The position numbers and the translations under genes are program-made. Shown here one piece after another: positions 44,801 through 53,067 of a stretch of DNA of 64,000 nucleotides. Each line of letters begins with the position of its first letter. Positions within the stretch are counted from its first letter, which is position 1. The notes beneath the pieces were generated by a model. That model did no database searches and was not told where the DNA came from. It was given only the letters and a program-made list of their open reading frames with translations. The stretch is from Burkholderia cepacia (GTDB taxonomy: Bacteria; Pseudomonadota; Gammaproteobacteria; Burkholderiales; Burkholderiaceae): the NCBI RefSeq assembly GCF_029962485.1, contig NZ_CP073637.1, positions 3,286,001 to 3,350,000 on the forward strand. Direction: 5' to 3'.

Positions 44801-44820
44801 CGTTCGTATTAATATGAACG
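44801..44820. promoter_or_regulatory. 20-bp near-perfect palindrome, candidate operator
   Basis: CGTTCGTATT AATATGAACG is symmetrical except for one base pair, AT-rich at the centre, and lies midway between the divergent dehalogenase and nitronate monooxygenase genes. The form suggests a TetR-like dimer site; no regulator gene is directly adjacent. Confidence 0.6.
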
Positions 44821-44938
44821 TCCTCGAACGCGTCCGGTTCGCAGCTACACTCGAATCACCGTTCGAATGCAAAGCATGGTGTCGGCATCCGCGCGATGCG
44901 CGCGGGCGCCGGCGCCCCCTGGAGACTGGAGACATCAC

Positions 44939-45898
44939 ATGGCATTGCCCGCTGTCCTGCAGAACCTGACGCTGCCCGTCATCGCGTCGCCGATGTTCAT
45001 CGTCAGCTATCCCGAACTCGTGCTCGCGCAATGCAAGGCGGGCATCGTCGGTTCGTTCCCCGCGCTCAATGCGCGTCCGGCCGAACTGCTCGACGAGTGG
45101 CTCACGCAGATCCAGTCGGAGCTGGCCGACCACAAGGCGAAACACCCCGACGCGGTGATCGGCCCGATCGCGGTCAACCAGATCGTCCACCAGTCGAACG
45201 CGCGGCTCGAACACGACGTGCGCGTATGCGTCGAGCACAAGGTGCCGATCTTCATCACGAGCCTGCGCGCGCCGGCGCGCGAGATCGTCGACGCGGTGCA
45301 CAGCTACGGCGGCATCGTGCTGCACGACGTGATCAACCTGCGCCATGCGCAGAAGGCGCTCGAAGCCGGCGTCGACGGGCTGATCCTCGTCGCGGCCGGC
45401 GCCGGCGGCCATGCAGGCACGACCTCGCCGTTCGCGCTGGTCGGCGAGGTCCGCAAGATCTTCGACGGCCCGATCGTGCTGTCCGGCTCGATCGCGAACG
45501 GCGGCTCGATCCTCGCCGCGCAGGCGATGGGCGCCGACTTCGCCTACATGGGCACGCGCTTCATCGCGACGCAGGAAGCGCACGCGATCGACGACTACAA
45601 GCACGCGATCGTGAACGCGAAATCGTCAGACATCATCTACACGAACCTCTTCACCGGCGTGCACGGCAACTACATCCGCGAGAGCATCGAGAAGGCTGGC
45701 CTCGATCCGGACGCGCTGCCGGAATCGGACAAGACGAAGATGAATTTCGGCAGCGACAAGACGAAGGCGTGGAAGGACATCTGGGGTGCCGGCCAGGGCG
45801 TTGGCCTGATGGACGACCTGCCGAGCGTGGGTGCGCTCGTCGAGCGACTGAAGCGCGAGTACGACGACGCGAAGGCGCGGCTCGGCATTCCGCGCTGA
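44939..45898 (+). CDS. Nitronate monooxygenase (2-nitropropane dioxygenase-like)
   Basis: A 319-residue FMN-dependent TIM-barrel enzyme. Marks are PVIASPMFIVSYPELV, GIVGSFPALNAR, the FMN-binding LVAAGAGGHAGTTSPFALV with the likely catalytic His, VLSGSIANGGSILAAQAMGADFAYMGTRFIAT. It oxidises nitronates such as propionate-3-nitronate to the carbonyl compound and nitrite. ATG 44939 follows GGAGAC at eight bases. A bidirectional terminator follows. Confidence 0.92.
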   Translation: MALPAVLQNLTLPVIASPMFIVSYPELVLAQCKAGIVGSFPALNARPAELLDEWLTQIQSELADHKAKHPDAVIGPIAVNQIVHQSNARLEHDVRVCVEHKVPIFITSLRAPAREIVDAVHSYGGIVLHDVINLRHAQKALEAGVDGLILVAAGAGGHAGTTSPFALVGEVRKIFDGPIVLSGSIANGGSILAAQAMGADFAYMGTRFIATQEAHAIDDYKHAIVNAKSSDIIYTNLFTGVHGNYIRESIEKAGLDPDALPESDKTKMNFGSDKTKAWKDIWGAGQGVGLMDDLPSVGALVERLKREYDDAKARLGIPR

Positions 45899-45951
45899 AG
45901 GAAGCGGCGGCCCTCGCGGCCGCCATCGACACGCCAACTGTCGGACCAAAC

Positions 45952-45986
45952 AAAAAGCGCGAACCGCAGCGGTTCGCGCTTTTTTA
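45952..45986. terminator. Bidirectional intrinsic terminator
   Basis: GCGCGAACCGC and GCGGTTCGCGC form an 11-bp stem, flanked by five A on the left and six T on the right. It separates the convergent nitronate monooxygenase and LysR genes. Confidence 0.92.
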
Positions 45987-46013
45987 TTGCCCCGCCGCAG
46001 CGGGAAGCATCGC

Positions 46014-46976
46014 TCAGACCGCGCGCTTCATCCGCGTGATCGGCAGCACGCGCAGGCGCGATTCGATCGACGGGCACAGCGACTGCCCTTCGAAACGCGC
46101 CGCCAGGAAGTCGACGAACGAACGCACCTTCGCCGACACGTGGCGACGGCTCGCGTACACCGCATAGATCGGCGCTTCGTGCGGCGGCACGGAATCGAGC
46201 AGCACCGGCACGAGCCGGCCCGATTCGATGTCGTCGCCAACCACCTCGGTGCCGAGCAGCGCGATGCCCGCGCCGGCGAGCACGGCTGCGCGCAGCCCTT
46301 CGAGATGATTCACGATCAGGTTGCCGTTCAGGTTCACGCGCGACGCAGCGGCCGCGTCGATCACCAGCGAATCGAGCATCGTCGAATTCGAATCGCGCCG
46401 CAGGTAGTTGTGGTGCGCGAGATCGGCGATCGTCTGCGGCGTGCCGTGCTTCTCGAGATACTCGGGCGACGCGACCAGCAGGATGTGCGCGGTCGCGATC
46501 TGCCGCGCGACCAGCGACGACGATTTCAATCCGTTCGGCGCCGCGCGTACCGCGACGTCGTAGCCTTCCTCGATCAGGTCGACCACGCGATCGGACAGCG
46601 TCATGTCGACGGTCACGTCCGGGAACCGGCCCGCGTAATCGGTGACGGCCTGCATCACGTGCCGCAACCCGAACGCGGATAGCGACGTCACGCGCAGCCT
46701 GCCTTGCGGCACCACGCTCGCGGCGCCGACAGCCTGCCCGGCTTCGTCGAGTTCCGACAGCGCCTGCACAAGGCGCTCATAGTATTCGCGTCCCGCCTCG
46801 GTAGGCGCAACGCGTCGTGTCGTGCGATGCAGCAGCCGCGCGCCGAGCTGTTGCTCGAGATGCATCACGTGCTTGCTCGCCATCGCAGCCGACATCTGCA
46901 TGCGCTCGGCCGCGCCGACGAAGCTGCCCACTTCGACGACGTAGCGAAACACATTCATGCTGACGAGGGTATCCAT
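46014..46976 (-). CDS. LysR-type regulator, CrgA-like subgroup
   Basis: A 320-residue regulator. MDTLVSMNVFRYVVEVGSF with ERMQMSAAMASKHVMHLEQQLGARLLHRTTRRV is the N-terminal DNA-binding domain of the CrgA/AaeR-like group. The effector domain is complete (SDRVVDLIEEGYDVAVRAAP). Start chosen at ATG 46976; the frame extends 11 codons upstream. An inverted repeat lies directly in front. No divergent target gene; the porin gene upstream reads the same way. Confidence 0.92.
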   Translation of the reverse strand: MDTLVSMNVFRYVVEVGSFVGAAERMQMSAAMASKHVMHLEQQLGARLLHRTTRRVAPTEAGREYYERLVQALSELDEAGQAVGAASVVPQGRLRVTSLSAFGLRHVMQAVTDYAGRFPDVTVDMTLSDRVVDLIEEGYDVAVRAAPNGLKSSSLVARQIATAHILLVASPEYLEKHGTPQTIADLAHHNYLRRDSNSTMLDSLVIDAAAASRVNLNGNLIVNHLEGLRAAVLAGAGIALLGTEVVGDDIESGRLVPVLLDSVPPHEAPIYAVYASRRHVSAKVRSFVDFLAARFEGQSLCPSIESRLRVLPITRMKRAV

Positions 46977-46985
46977 CGAACTAGC

Positions 46986-47017
46986 TCGTAATGACGGGGA
47001 ATGGTCCAATTACGAGA
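46986..47017. promoter_or_regulatory. Inverted repeat CTCGTAAT/ATTACGAG, candidate LysR operator
   Basis: CTCGTAAT (46986-46993) and ATTACGAG (47010-47017) are perfect inverted copies 16 bases apart, 10 bases upstream of the LysR start. The position suggests autoregulation. Confidence 0.65.
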
Positions 47018-47059
47018 TAGGGTAACAAAGGCGAGGAAACAGAAAGGTCAAGAAAGGCA

Positions 47060-47088
47060 AAACGGCGCCGCGAGTGGCGGCGCCGTTT
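47060..47088 (-). terminator. Terminator of the porin gene
   Basis: AAACGGCGCCGC (47060-47071) pairs with GCGGCGCCGTTT (47077-47088). Read on the minus strand it ends in four T, 71 bases beyond the porin stop. Confidence 0.75.
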
Positions 47089-47158
47089 CTGGCGGGAATA
47101 CATGCAGCCGGAACGCGCGATTTACGCGCGCGGCCGGCGCACCGTTCGCGCGTGCGCG

Positions 47159-48235
47159 TCAGAACTTCGCGCGAATGCCTGCGCCGAACGTGTTGCCGGA
47201 CGACAGGCCGCTGATGTGGTCGTTCATGTACGCGGCGTAGACGTCCGTGCGCTTGGACAGCGGATAGTCGTAGCCGACGGCCCAGGTCTGGCGCGTCTGG
47301 TCGAGGCCGCCCGCGTCGCGCGAGTATGCGTACGACGCCATCGCGTTGCCCACGCCGAGCGGCACCGACACGCCGCCCTGCGCGGTGTTCACGTGCCAGC
47401 TGCCCGCGACCTGGTCATTCTTCGTATACATGTACTGGCCGAACAGCTTCACGAGCTTCAGGTCGTAGGTCGCGCCGACCAGCGCGATGCCCTGGCTCTT
47501 CATGCCGGTGACGAGCGCGCTCAGATCCTGCGGGCCGTTGTTGAAGTTCACGTACTGGTACACGGCGGTCGCCGCGAACGGGCCGTTCGCGTAGTTGAAC
47601 TGCGCGCTCCACTTCTTCGAACGGTTGTCGCCGGCCTGGTTGCCGAGCGCGTACATCGCGCCGAAGTTCAGGCCACCGAACGAAGGCGACGTGTACGACA
47701 GTGCGTTGTTCCAGCCCGAATCACCCACCGCGCCCTGGTCGCTCGGATAGGTCGGGAACGTGCCGAGGCCGAGGAACACGTGGTACACCATCGGCGAGAA
47801 GGTGTACGAGTCGTAGAACGGGTTGAACAGGATCGTCGACAGGAACAGGTGCGTCGTCAGGCGGCCCGCCGTCACCGTGCCGTACGGGGAGCTGATGCCC
47901 ACGTACGCGTTGCGCGCGAAGAACGTGTCGCCCTGGAAGCGGCCGAACTGGCCGTTCTGCGCGCGGAAGAAGCTCTCCATCGTGAAGATCGCCTTGTAGC
48001 CGCCGCCGAGATCCTCGGCGCCGTGCAGGCCCCAGTACGACGTCGACATGCCGCCGCCCGACACGTTCCACGCGCGATTGCCGCCCGGGAACTTGGTTGC
48101 GCCGACCCATTCGTCGACCTGACCGTAGAGCGACACGCTCGACTGTGCGTGGACGGGCGCAGTGGCCGCCACGCAGGCGGCCGCGGCGATCAGCTTGACG
48201 GACGTGCGCGACGCACGGCGAGCAAATGCTTTCAT
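47159..48235 (-). CDS. Trimeric outer-membrane porin
   Basis: A 358-residue general porin of the beta-proteobacterial OmpC/Omp38-like type. The signal peptide (KLIAAAACVAATAPVHA, cleavage before QSSVSLYG) is followed by sixteen amphipathic strands; the C-terminus ends in Phe (GAGIRAKF), required for outer-membrane insertion. Typical blocks are SVSLYGQVDEWV, SYWGLHGAEDLGGGYKAIFTMES and TDVYAAYMNDH. CTGGAGATCCC precedes the ATG. It should form a channel for small solutes. Confidence 0.94.
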   Translation of the reverse strand: MKAFARRASRTSVKLIAAAACVAATAPVHAQSSVSLYGQVDEWVGATKFPGGNRAWNVSGGGMSTSYWGLHGAEDLGGGYKAIFTMESFFRAQNGQFGRFQGDTFFARNAYVGISSPYGTVTAGRLTTHLFLSTILFNPFYDSYTFSPMVYHVFLGLGTFPTYPSDQGAVGDSGWNNALSYTSPSFGGLNFGAMYALGNQAGDNRSKKWSAQFNYANGPFAATAVYQYVNFNNGPQDLSALVTGMKSQGIALVGATYDLKLVKLFGQYMYTKNDQVAGSWHVNTAQGGVSVPLGVGNAMASYAYSRDAGGLDQTRQTWAVGYDYPLSKRTDVYAAYMNDHISGLSSGNTFGAGIRAKF

Positions 48236-48615
48236 GGGATCTCCAGATTTTGTCGAATAGTCGATAAGTGGCGCGAGCGTTGTTTTTTGGAGCCGAGTGC
48301 TTGCGTCGTATGGGGCGCAGCCATCTTTACGGATCATTCGTCCGGTCAAAATTGCGCACACTTATTGCTGGTATAGCGGCAGCATTAACTTCGCGGATTT
48401 GATACATGGCCGGATGCACGGCAGCGGCCCGGCGCGAACGCGGTCGCGCGGCGGGGCGGCCGCGTGGCATACGCGTGCCGGGCGCGAAAGATAGCGCAAT
48501 GTGGCGGGAAAATCAGCGGAAATCTGCGCGCGACTGTGGCGAATTCGCATCAGCCGGCGGGGGCTAGGGCCTGTTCCCGCTAATAACGGGAACCGGCCCT
48601 ATAGCGCCGGGGCGC
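48236..48615. other. Region upstream of the porin gene
   Basis: Contains the porin leader and promoter (not precisely located) and, at 48566-48600, a long imperfect hairpin: AGGGCC-T-GTTCCCG pairs with CGGGAAC-C-GGCCCT around CTAATAA. The hairpin lies 15 bases behind the stop of the glycine-rich protein gene and may act as its terminator, although no T-run follows. Confidence 0.55.
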
Positions 48616-49101
48616 TCAGTTTCGGTAGAACGGGGAGAAATACGGCGAGTGCGCAGGCTCTTCCTGCGAGCGGGGCGGCGGCATCGGACGGCCGCCGCGC
48701 TCCTCGTTGTAGCGCGCGACGTCGGCGCGGATCGAACCGGCACGCAGCGGCACGTTGCCACCGCCCGGAGGCCGCGGCATCTGGCGCGCGTCGGCACTGA
48801 TCGGGCGATACGGGCTTTGCGCGGCGTAATGGCCGTACGACGGCGTCGGCCGCAGCCCCCAGCGGGAACCGTAGCTGCTCACGCCGCCGGGACGCACGCC
48901 TGCAGGGGGTGGAACGCGGCGCCAGACCGGCCCGCCGCCATTGGGCTGACCGTATGCACGCATGTCGCCGCCACCGAAGCCGTGGCCGCCGAACCCATGA
49001 CCGCCGCCGTGGGGTGGCTGGGCGAGCGCGAGCGGCATCAGCAACGCGCCGAGCACGCCTGCCAACCATCGTCCGATCTTCCGTTTCACCCGTTCCGTCA
49101 T
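48616..49101 (-). CDS. Secreted glycine/proline-rich protein of unknown function
   Basis: A 161-residue protein with a signal peptide (RWLAGVLGALLMPLALA, cleavage before QPPHGGG). The mature part starts with a His/Gly-rich segment (HGGGHGFGGHGFGG) that could bind metal, then is basic and rich in Pro, Arg and Tyr, ending YFSPFYRN. No family recognised. A GTG at 49119 is an alternative start; ATG 49101 has GGAACG upstream. Confidence 0.7.
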   Translation of the reverse strand: MTERVKRKIGRWLAGVLGALLMPLALAQPPHGGGHGFGGHGFGGGDMRAYGQPNGGGPVWRRVPPPAGVRPGGVSSYGSRWGLRPTPSYGHYAAQSPYRPISADARQMPRPPGGGNVPLRAGSIRADVARYNEERGGRPMPPPRSQEEPAHSPYFSPFYRN

Positions 49102-49447
49102 CGTTCCGTGCCTGTCCACGCCCGCCGCCGGCTCCTTTCGGTCGGCCCAAGGCTTTCAGCAGTAATTTATGAGCGGCCCGAAACCGTGTCGAGCCAAAAA
49201 GTGTTATGTCGCGGGCATCGGTGTAACACCATGTTACTGCTAGGTTTTTTCACTTCAGGGTGCGATCGCGACAGAACATTTTTCTGCCGTTTTGCGCATC
49301 GTCGGGCCGGTGCGGCGGCCGCTGCCGCATGCAATCGATTCATTAATCGATTCCCACAATGAATTTGTGTAGTGAATCGTCAACCGGGACAATGACGCCA
49401 TCCGCGCGCGCGACGCGCGCCTTTGTCGTTTCCGAATCGAGTTCCCG
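49102..49447. other. Divergent intergenic region (glycine-rich protein / SBF transporter)
   Basis: No gene. Two copies of the palindrome AATCGATT stand at 49333-49340 and 49345-49352, and GTAAC/GTTAC form a small palindrome near 49222-49236. Both could be regulatory sites. Confidence 0.4.
49333..49352. promoter_or_regulatory. Paired palindromes AATCGATT
   Basis: AATCGATT occurs twice, 12 bases apart, about 100 bases before the symporter start, in an AT-richer patch. A related GAATCG follows at 49374. Candidate protein-binding site; regulator unknown. Confidence 0.4.
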
Positions 49448-50479
49448 ATGGCCCGTCCCCGTTTTCTTCCCGACAACTTCACGCTCGCGCTCGTCGGCAC
49501 CGTCGTGCTCGCGAGCCTCCTGCCCTGCCGCGGCCCGGCCGCCCACGCGTTCAACTGGGCGACCAACATCGCCGTCGGCCTGCTGTTCTTCCTGCACGGC
49601 GCGAAGCTGTCGCGCGAAGCCGTCGTCGCGGGTGCGACCCACTGGCGGCTGCACGCGGTCGTGCTGCTCAGCACGTTCGCGCTGTTCCCGCTGCTCGGCC
49701 TTGCACTGAAACCCGTGCTGCAGCCGCTCGTCACGCCCACGCTGTACGCGGGCGTGCTGTTCCTGTGCACACTGCCGTCGACGGTCCAGTCGTCGATCGC
49801 GTTCACGTCGATCGCGAAGGGCAACGTGCCGGCCGCCGTGTGCGCGGCCTCCGCGTCGAGCCTGCTCGGGATCTTCGTCACGCCAGCGCTCGTCGGGCTG
49901 ATGATCACATCGCAGTCGGCCGGCGCGGCGTCGCCGTGGAGCACGGTCGGCAGCATCGTCATGCAATTGCTCGTGCCGTTCATCGCCGGCCAGTTGCTGC
50001 GGCCCGTGATCGGCGGCTGGATCGACCGCAATCGCGGCGTGCTGCGCTTCGTCGACCAGGGCTCGATCCTGCTGGTCGTCTACGTCGCATTCAGCGAAGC
50101 CGTCAACGAGGGCCTGTGGCACCAGATTCCGCCGCGCGCGCTCGGCGGCCTGCTCGTCGTCAACCTCGTGCTGCTCGCGATCGCGCTGCTGCTGACCGCA
50201 TTCGTCAGCAAGCGGCTCGGCTTCAACCGCGCCGACCAGATCACGATCATCTTCTGCGGATCGAAGAAGAGCCTCGCGGCCGGCGTCCCGATGGCGAAGG
50301 TGATCTTCTCGGCGAACGCGGTCGGCGCGGTCGTGCTGCCGCTGATGCTGTTCCACCAGATCCAGCTGATGGCGTGCGCGGCGCTCGCGCAGCGCTGGGG
50401 TGCGCGCGACATGAGCGGCGAGCACGACGAGGGCGACGCGACGTCCGCGCCCGGCGCGCTGAGCGCGGGCAAGCGCTGA
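49448..50479 (+). CDS. Bile acid:sodium symporter family protein (SBF, YfeH-like)
   Basis: A 343-residue membrane protein with about ten helices of the SBF/BASS superfamily, nearest to the YfeH/SLC10A7-like branch. Marks: ATNIAVGLLFFLHGAKLS, LCTLPSTVQSSIAFTSIAKGN with the ion-site residues, and FCGSKKSLAAGVPMAKVIF. Relatives move organic anions with Na+. A heptanucleotide repeat begins 46 bases downstream of its stop codon. Confidence 0.92.
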   Translation: MARPRFLPDNFTLALVGTVVLASLLPCRGPAAHAFNWATNIAVGLLFFLHGAKLSREAVVAGATHWRLHAVVLLSTFALFPLLGLALKPVLQPLVTPTLYAGVLFLCTLPSTVQSSIAFTSIAKGNVPAAVCAASASSLLGIFVTPALVGLMITSQSAGAASPWSTVGSIVMQLLVPFIAGQLLRPVIGGWIDRNRGVLRFVDQGSILLVVYVAFSEAVNEGLWHQIPPRALGGLLVVNLVLLAIALLLTAFVSKRLGFNRADQITIIFCGSKKSLAAGVPMAKVIFSANAVGAVVLPLMLFHQIQLMACAALAQRWGARDMSGEHDEGDATSAPGALSAGKR

Positions 50480-50525
50480 CGATCAGAGCGGCGGGACGGC
50501 CATCGGGTGGCGCCGTCCCGGCGTT

Positions 50526-50700
50526 CCGCCCTCCGCCCTCCGCCCTCCGCCTCCCGCCTCCCGCCTCCCGCCTCCCGCCTCCCGCCTCCCGCCTCCCGCC
50601 TCCCACCTCCCACCTTCCGCCTTCCGCCTTCCGCCTTCCGCCTTCCGCCTTCCGCCTTCCGCCTTCCGCCTTCCGCCTTCCGCCTTCCACCTTCCACCTT
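50526..50700. repeat. Heptanucleotide repeat, 25 units
   Basis: Exactly 25 tandem 7-bp units in blocks: three CCGCCCT, eight CCGCCTC, one CCACCTC, one CCACCTT, ten CCGCCTT and two CCACCTT. One strand is nearly pure pyrimidine. The block order shows stepwise slippage; copy number should vary between strains. It ends 57 bases before the first possible ATG of the EAL-GGDEF gene. Confidence 0.95.
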
Positions 50701-50856
50701 CCCGTCATACCGTCGTACCACTCGTCCAACCGCGCACCGACAAGCCCCCCGGGCGCGATGCACCATCAGCGCCCATCGCGTCACGAAATCTTCATTCAAT
50801 TCCCCGCGAGCGGTGCCGTTAAGCCGGGCGTCCCGTCGATTCGGCTGCCCTCGCCC

Positions 50857-52695
50857 ATGCCCGCGCCCCACCCCGACTCCGCTGCCGCCCGCACCACGCG
50901 CCTGATCGCGGATCGCGCGCTCGCGGCCGTCTTCCAGCCGATCGTCGACCTCGGGTCGGGGACGGTCGTCGGTTACGAAGGGCTGATCCGGGGCCCGCGC
51001 GGCACCGACCTCGAGCCGCCCGCCGCGCTGTTCGCGCAGGCCGCGCGCGAAGGCGAGACCATCGCACTCGAGCAGGCTGCCGCGCTCACCTGCCTCGATG
51101 CGTTCGCGGCGCTCGGCTGCGACGGCAAGCTGTTCCTCAATTTCAGCGCCGGAACGATCCTCAAGCTCGCCAGCGAACGCGAGCGCGCACGCCAGTTCCT
51201 CGGCCGCGCGCGGGTCGGCGCCGAGCGCATCGTGATCGAGCTCACCGAGCAGAACACGATTCCCGATGTCGCGCACATCGGCCCGGCAGTCGCCTCGCTG
51301 CGCGACGCCGGCATCCAGTTCGCGCTCGACGACTACGGCACCGCGAACGCGAGCATGAACCTGTGGCTGCGCCTGCATCCGGACGTCGTCAAGATCGACC
51401 GCTTCTTCATCCACGACATCGCGCGCGACCCGCTCAAATTCGAGGCCGTGAAGGCGATGCAGCACTTCGCGCAGGCCAGCGGCGCGCAACTGATCGCGGA
51501 AGGCATCGAGAACGAATGCGACCTGATCGTCGTGCGCGACATGGGCATCTGCTGCGTGCAGGGCTTCCTGCTCGGCCGGCCGAACGCGCAGCCGTCGCGG
51601 GTCGTCGCGCCGGCCGCGCGCGATGCGATCCGCGCGCCGCACATCGCGGTATTTCCCGGCGCGACGCGCTCGGTGCGGCCGGCCGGCACGATCGCCGGGA
51701 AGATGCTGGTTCCCGCGCCGGCCCTGTCGCGCGACGCGACCAGCAACGACGTGCTCGACCTGTTCAACCGGATGCCCGACCTGCACGCGGTCGCGCTCGT
51801 CGAACGCGGCCGGCCCGTCGCGCTCGTGAATCGCCGCGGCTTCATGGACCGCTTCGCGCTGCCGTATCACCGTGAGGTGTTCGGGAAGAAACCGTGCCTG
51901 CAGTTCGCGAACGACGCGCCGCTGATGATCGACAACGCGACGACGTTCGAGCAGCTCGCGACGCTGCTCGCGAGCCACGACCAGCGTTATCTCGCGGATG
52001 GCTTCGTGATCACCGAACACGGCCGCTACGTCGGGCTCGGCACCGGAGAAAGCCTGGTGCGCGCGGTGACCGAGATGCGCATCGAGGCCGCGCGCTACGC
52101 GAATCCGCTGACGTTCCTGCCCGGCAACATTCCGATCACCGCGCACATCGACCGGCTGCTGCAGCGCGACGCGGGCTTTCATGCGTGCTACGTCGACCTG
52201 AACCAGTTCAAGCCGTTCAACGACCAGTACGGCTACTGGCAGGGCGACGAGGTGCTGAAGTTCGCCGCGACGGTGCTGGCCGGCGTGTGCGATCCGCAGC
52301 GCGACTTTCTCGGCCACGTCGGCGGCGACGATTTCCTCGTGCTGTTCCAGCGCGACGACTGGCGCGAACGCGCCGCCGACGCGATCGCGCGCTTCAACGA
52401 CGGCGCGCAGCTCTTCTACACGCAGGCCGACCGGCAGGCGGGCGGGCTGCACGGCGAGGACCGCCACGGCAACCCGGCGTTCTTCGGCTTCGTGACGATG
52501 GCGATCGGCGCGGTCGGCGTGCCGGCCGGCGCGCACGGCGCCCAACGCTACGGCAGCGACGAGATCGCATCGGTCGCGGCGCTCGCGAAACGGCGCGCGA
52601 AACAGCAGCCGGACGGGCTGGCGGTCGTCGATCTCGACGCCGGCCGCGCCGCGCTGCGCCATCGCGGCGAACCGCCCGCCGCGGCCGTGGGCTGA
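50857..52695 (+). CDS. EAL-CBS-GGDEF cyclic di-GMP protein
   Basis: A cytosolic protein of 612 residues (645 if it starts at ATG 50758; neither ATG has a clear ribosome-binding site). Order: EAL domain (about 25-255), a CBS pair region (about 275-395, DLHAVALVERGRPVALVNRRGFMDRF and FVITEHGRYVGLGTG), then GGDEF (about 410-570). The EAL part reads EGL rather than EAL but keeps the catalytic Glu, Asn, DDYG acids, Lys and the final VQGFLLGRP. The GGDEF motif is GGDDF, changing the usual catalytic Glu to Asp, so cyclase activity is doubtful and the domain may act as a GTP or product sensor. Upstream lies the heptanucleotide repeat. Confidence 0.88.
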   Translation: MPAPHPDSAAARTTRLIADRALAAVFQPIVDLGSGTVVGYEGLIRGPRGTDLEPPAALFAQAAREGETIALEQAAALTCLDAFAALGCDGKLFLNFSAGTILKLASERERARQFLGRARVGAERIVIELTEQNTIPDVAHIGPAVASLRDAGIQFALDDYGTANASMNLWLRLHPDVVKIDRFFIHDIARDPLKFEAVKAMQHFAQASGAQLIAEGIENECDLIVVRDMGICCVQGFLLGRPNAQPSRVVAPAARDAIRAPHIAVFPGATRSVRPAGTIAGKMLVPAPALSRDATSNDVLDLFNRMPDLHAVALVERGRPVALVNRRGFMDRFALPYHREVFGKKPCLQFANDAPLMIDNATTFEQLATLLASHDQRYLADGFVITEHGRYVGLGTGESLVRAVTEMRIEAARYANPLTFLPGNIPITAHIDRLLQRDAGFHACYVDLNQFKPFNDQYGYWQGDEVLKFAATVLAGVCDPQRDFLGHVGGDDFLVLFQRDDWRERAADAIARFNDGAQLFYTQADRQAGGLHGEDRHGNPAFFGFVTMAIGAVGVPAGAHGAQRYGSDEIASVAALAKRRAKQQPDGLAVVDLDAGRAALRHRGEPPAAAVG

Positions 52696-53067
52696 ACGGC
52701 ACACGGCCGGCGTTCGCGGGGACACGCTGCGCGCCGCGCAATGGCGGCCGAGGCTCACCGGCCGGACAGCGGGATCGTTGTGCACCGGCTTCCGGCCTGC
52801 CCGCGCAGGCCGCCACGCACACCGCCCGGACACGCGAAGCACACTCGCGTTCCGCCCACCTCCCGCCCGCGGCGCGCCGCCCGGCACCCGCACACTCACC
52901 TTGCCTTTTTCGTGTTTTGTTTAGTATTTTTAGTAACGGCGTTTTCGCAGATTAGCGCTTAAAAACCCGTTATTCGCGGGTATTCCCCGGCTATCCGGCC
53001 CGAATTCCGCAATGCGTTTTACTATACAATCGCTTCCACCCTAAACAAACCGGACCCCGAACCAACG
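52696..53067. other. Promoter region of the lacI-epimerase-kinase operon
   Basis: No gene. An AT-rich island (52905-52975) contrasts with the surroundings; TTTGTTTA (52916-52923) is the inverted copy of TAAACAAA (53042-53049), a possible pair of half-operators. A -10-like TATACAAT lies near 53023-53030. Confidence 0.4.

Noticed and set aside
44840..44880. A sixteenth array element near the nitronate monooxygenase start
   Set aside because: TCACCGTTCGAATGCAAAG resembles the left block, but the CACAG and the right block 35 bases on are missing; likely chance or a -10-like motif.
49423..52695. Single 1090-residue gene running through the heptanucleotide repeat into the EAL-GGDEF protein
   Set aside because: The upstream part is a different frame of the symporter gene; only the part after 50758 has domain support.
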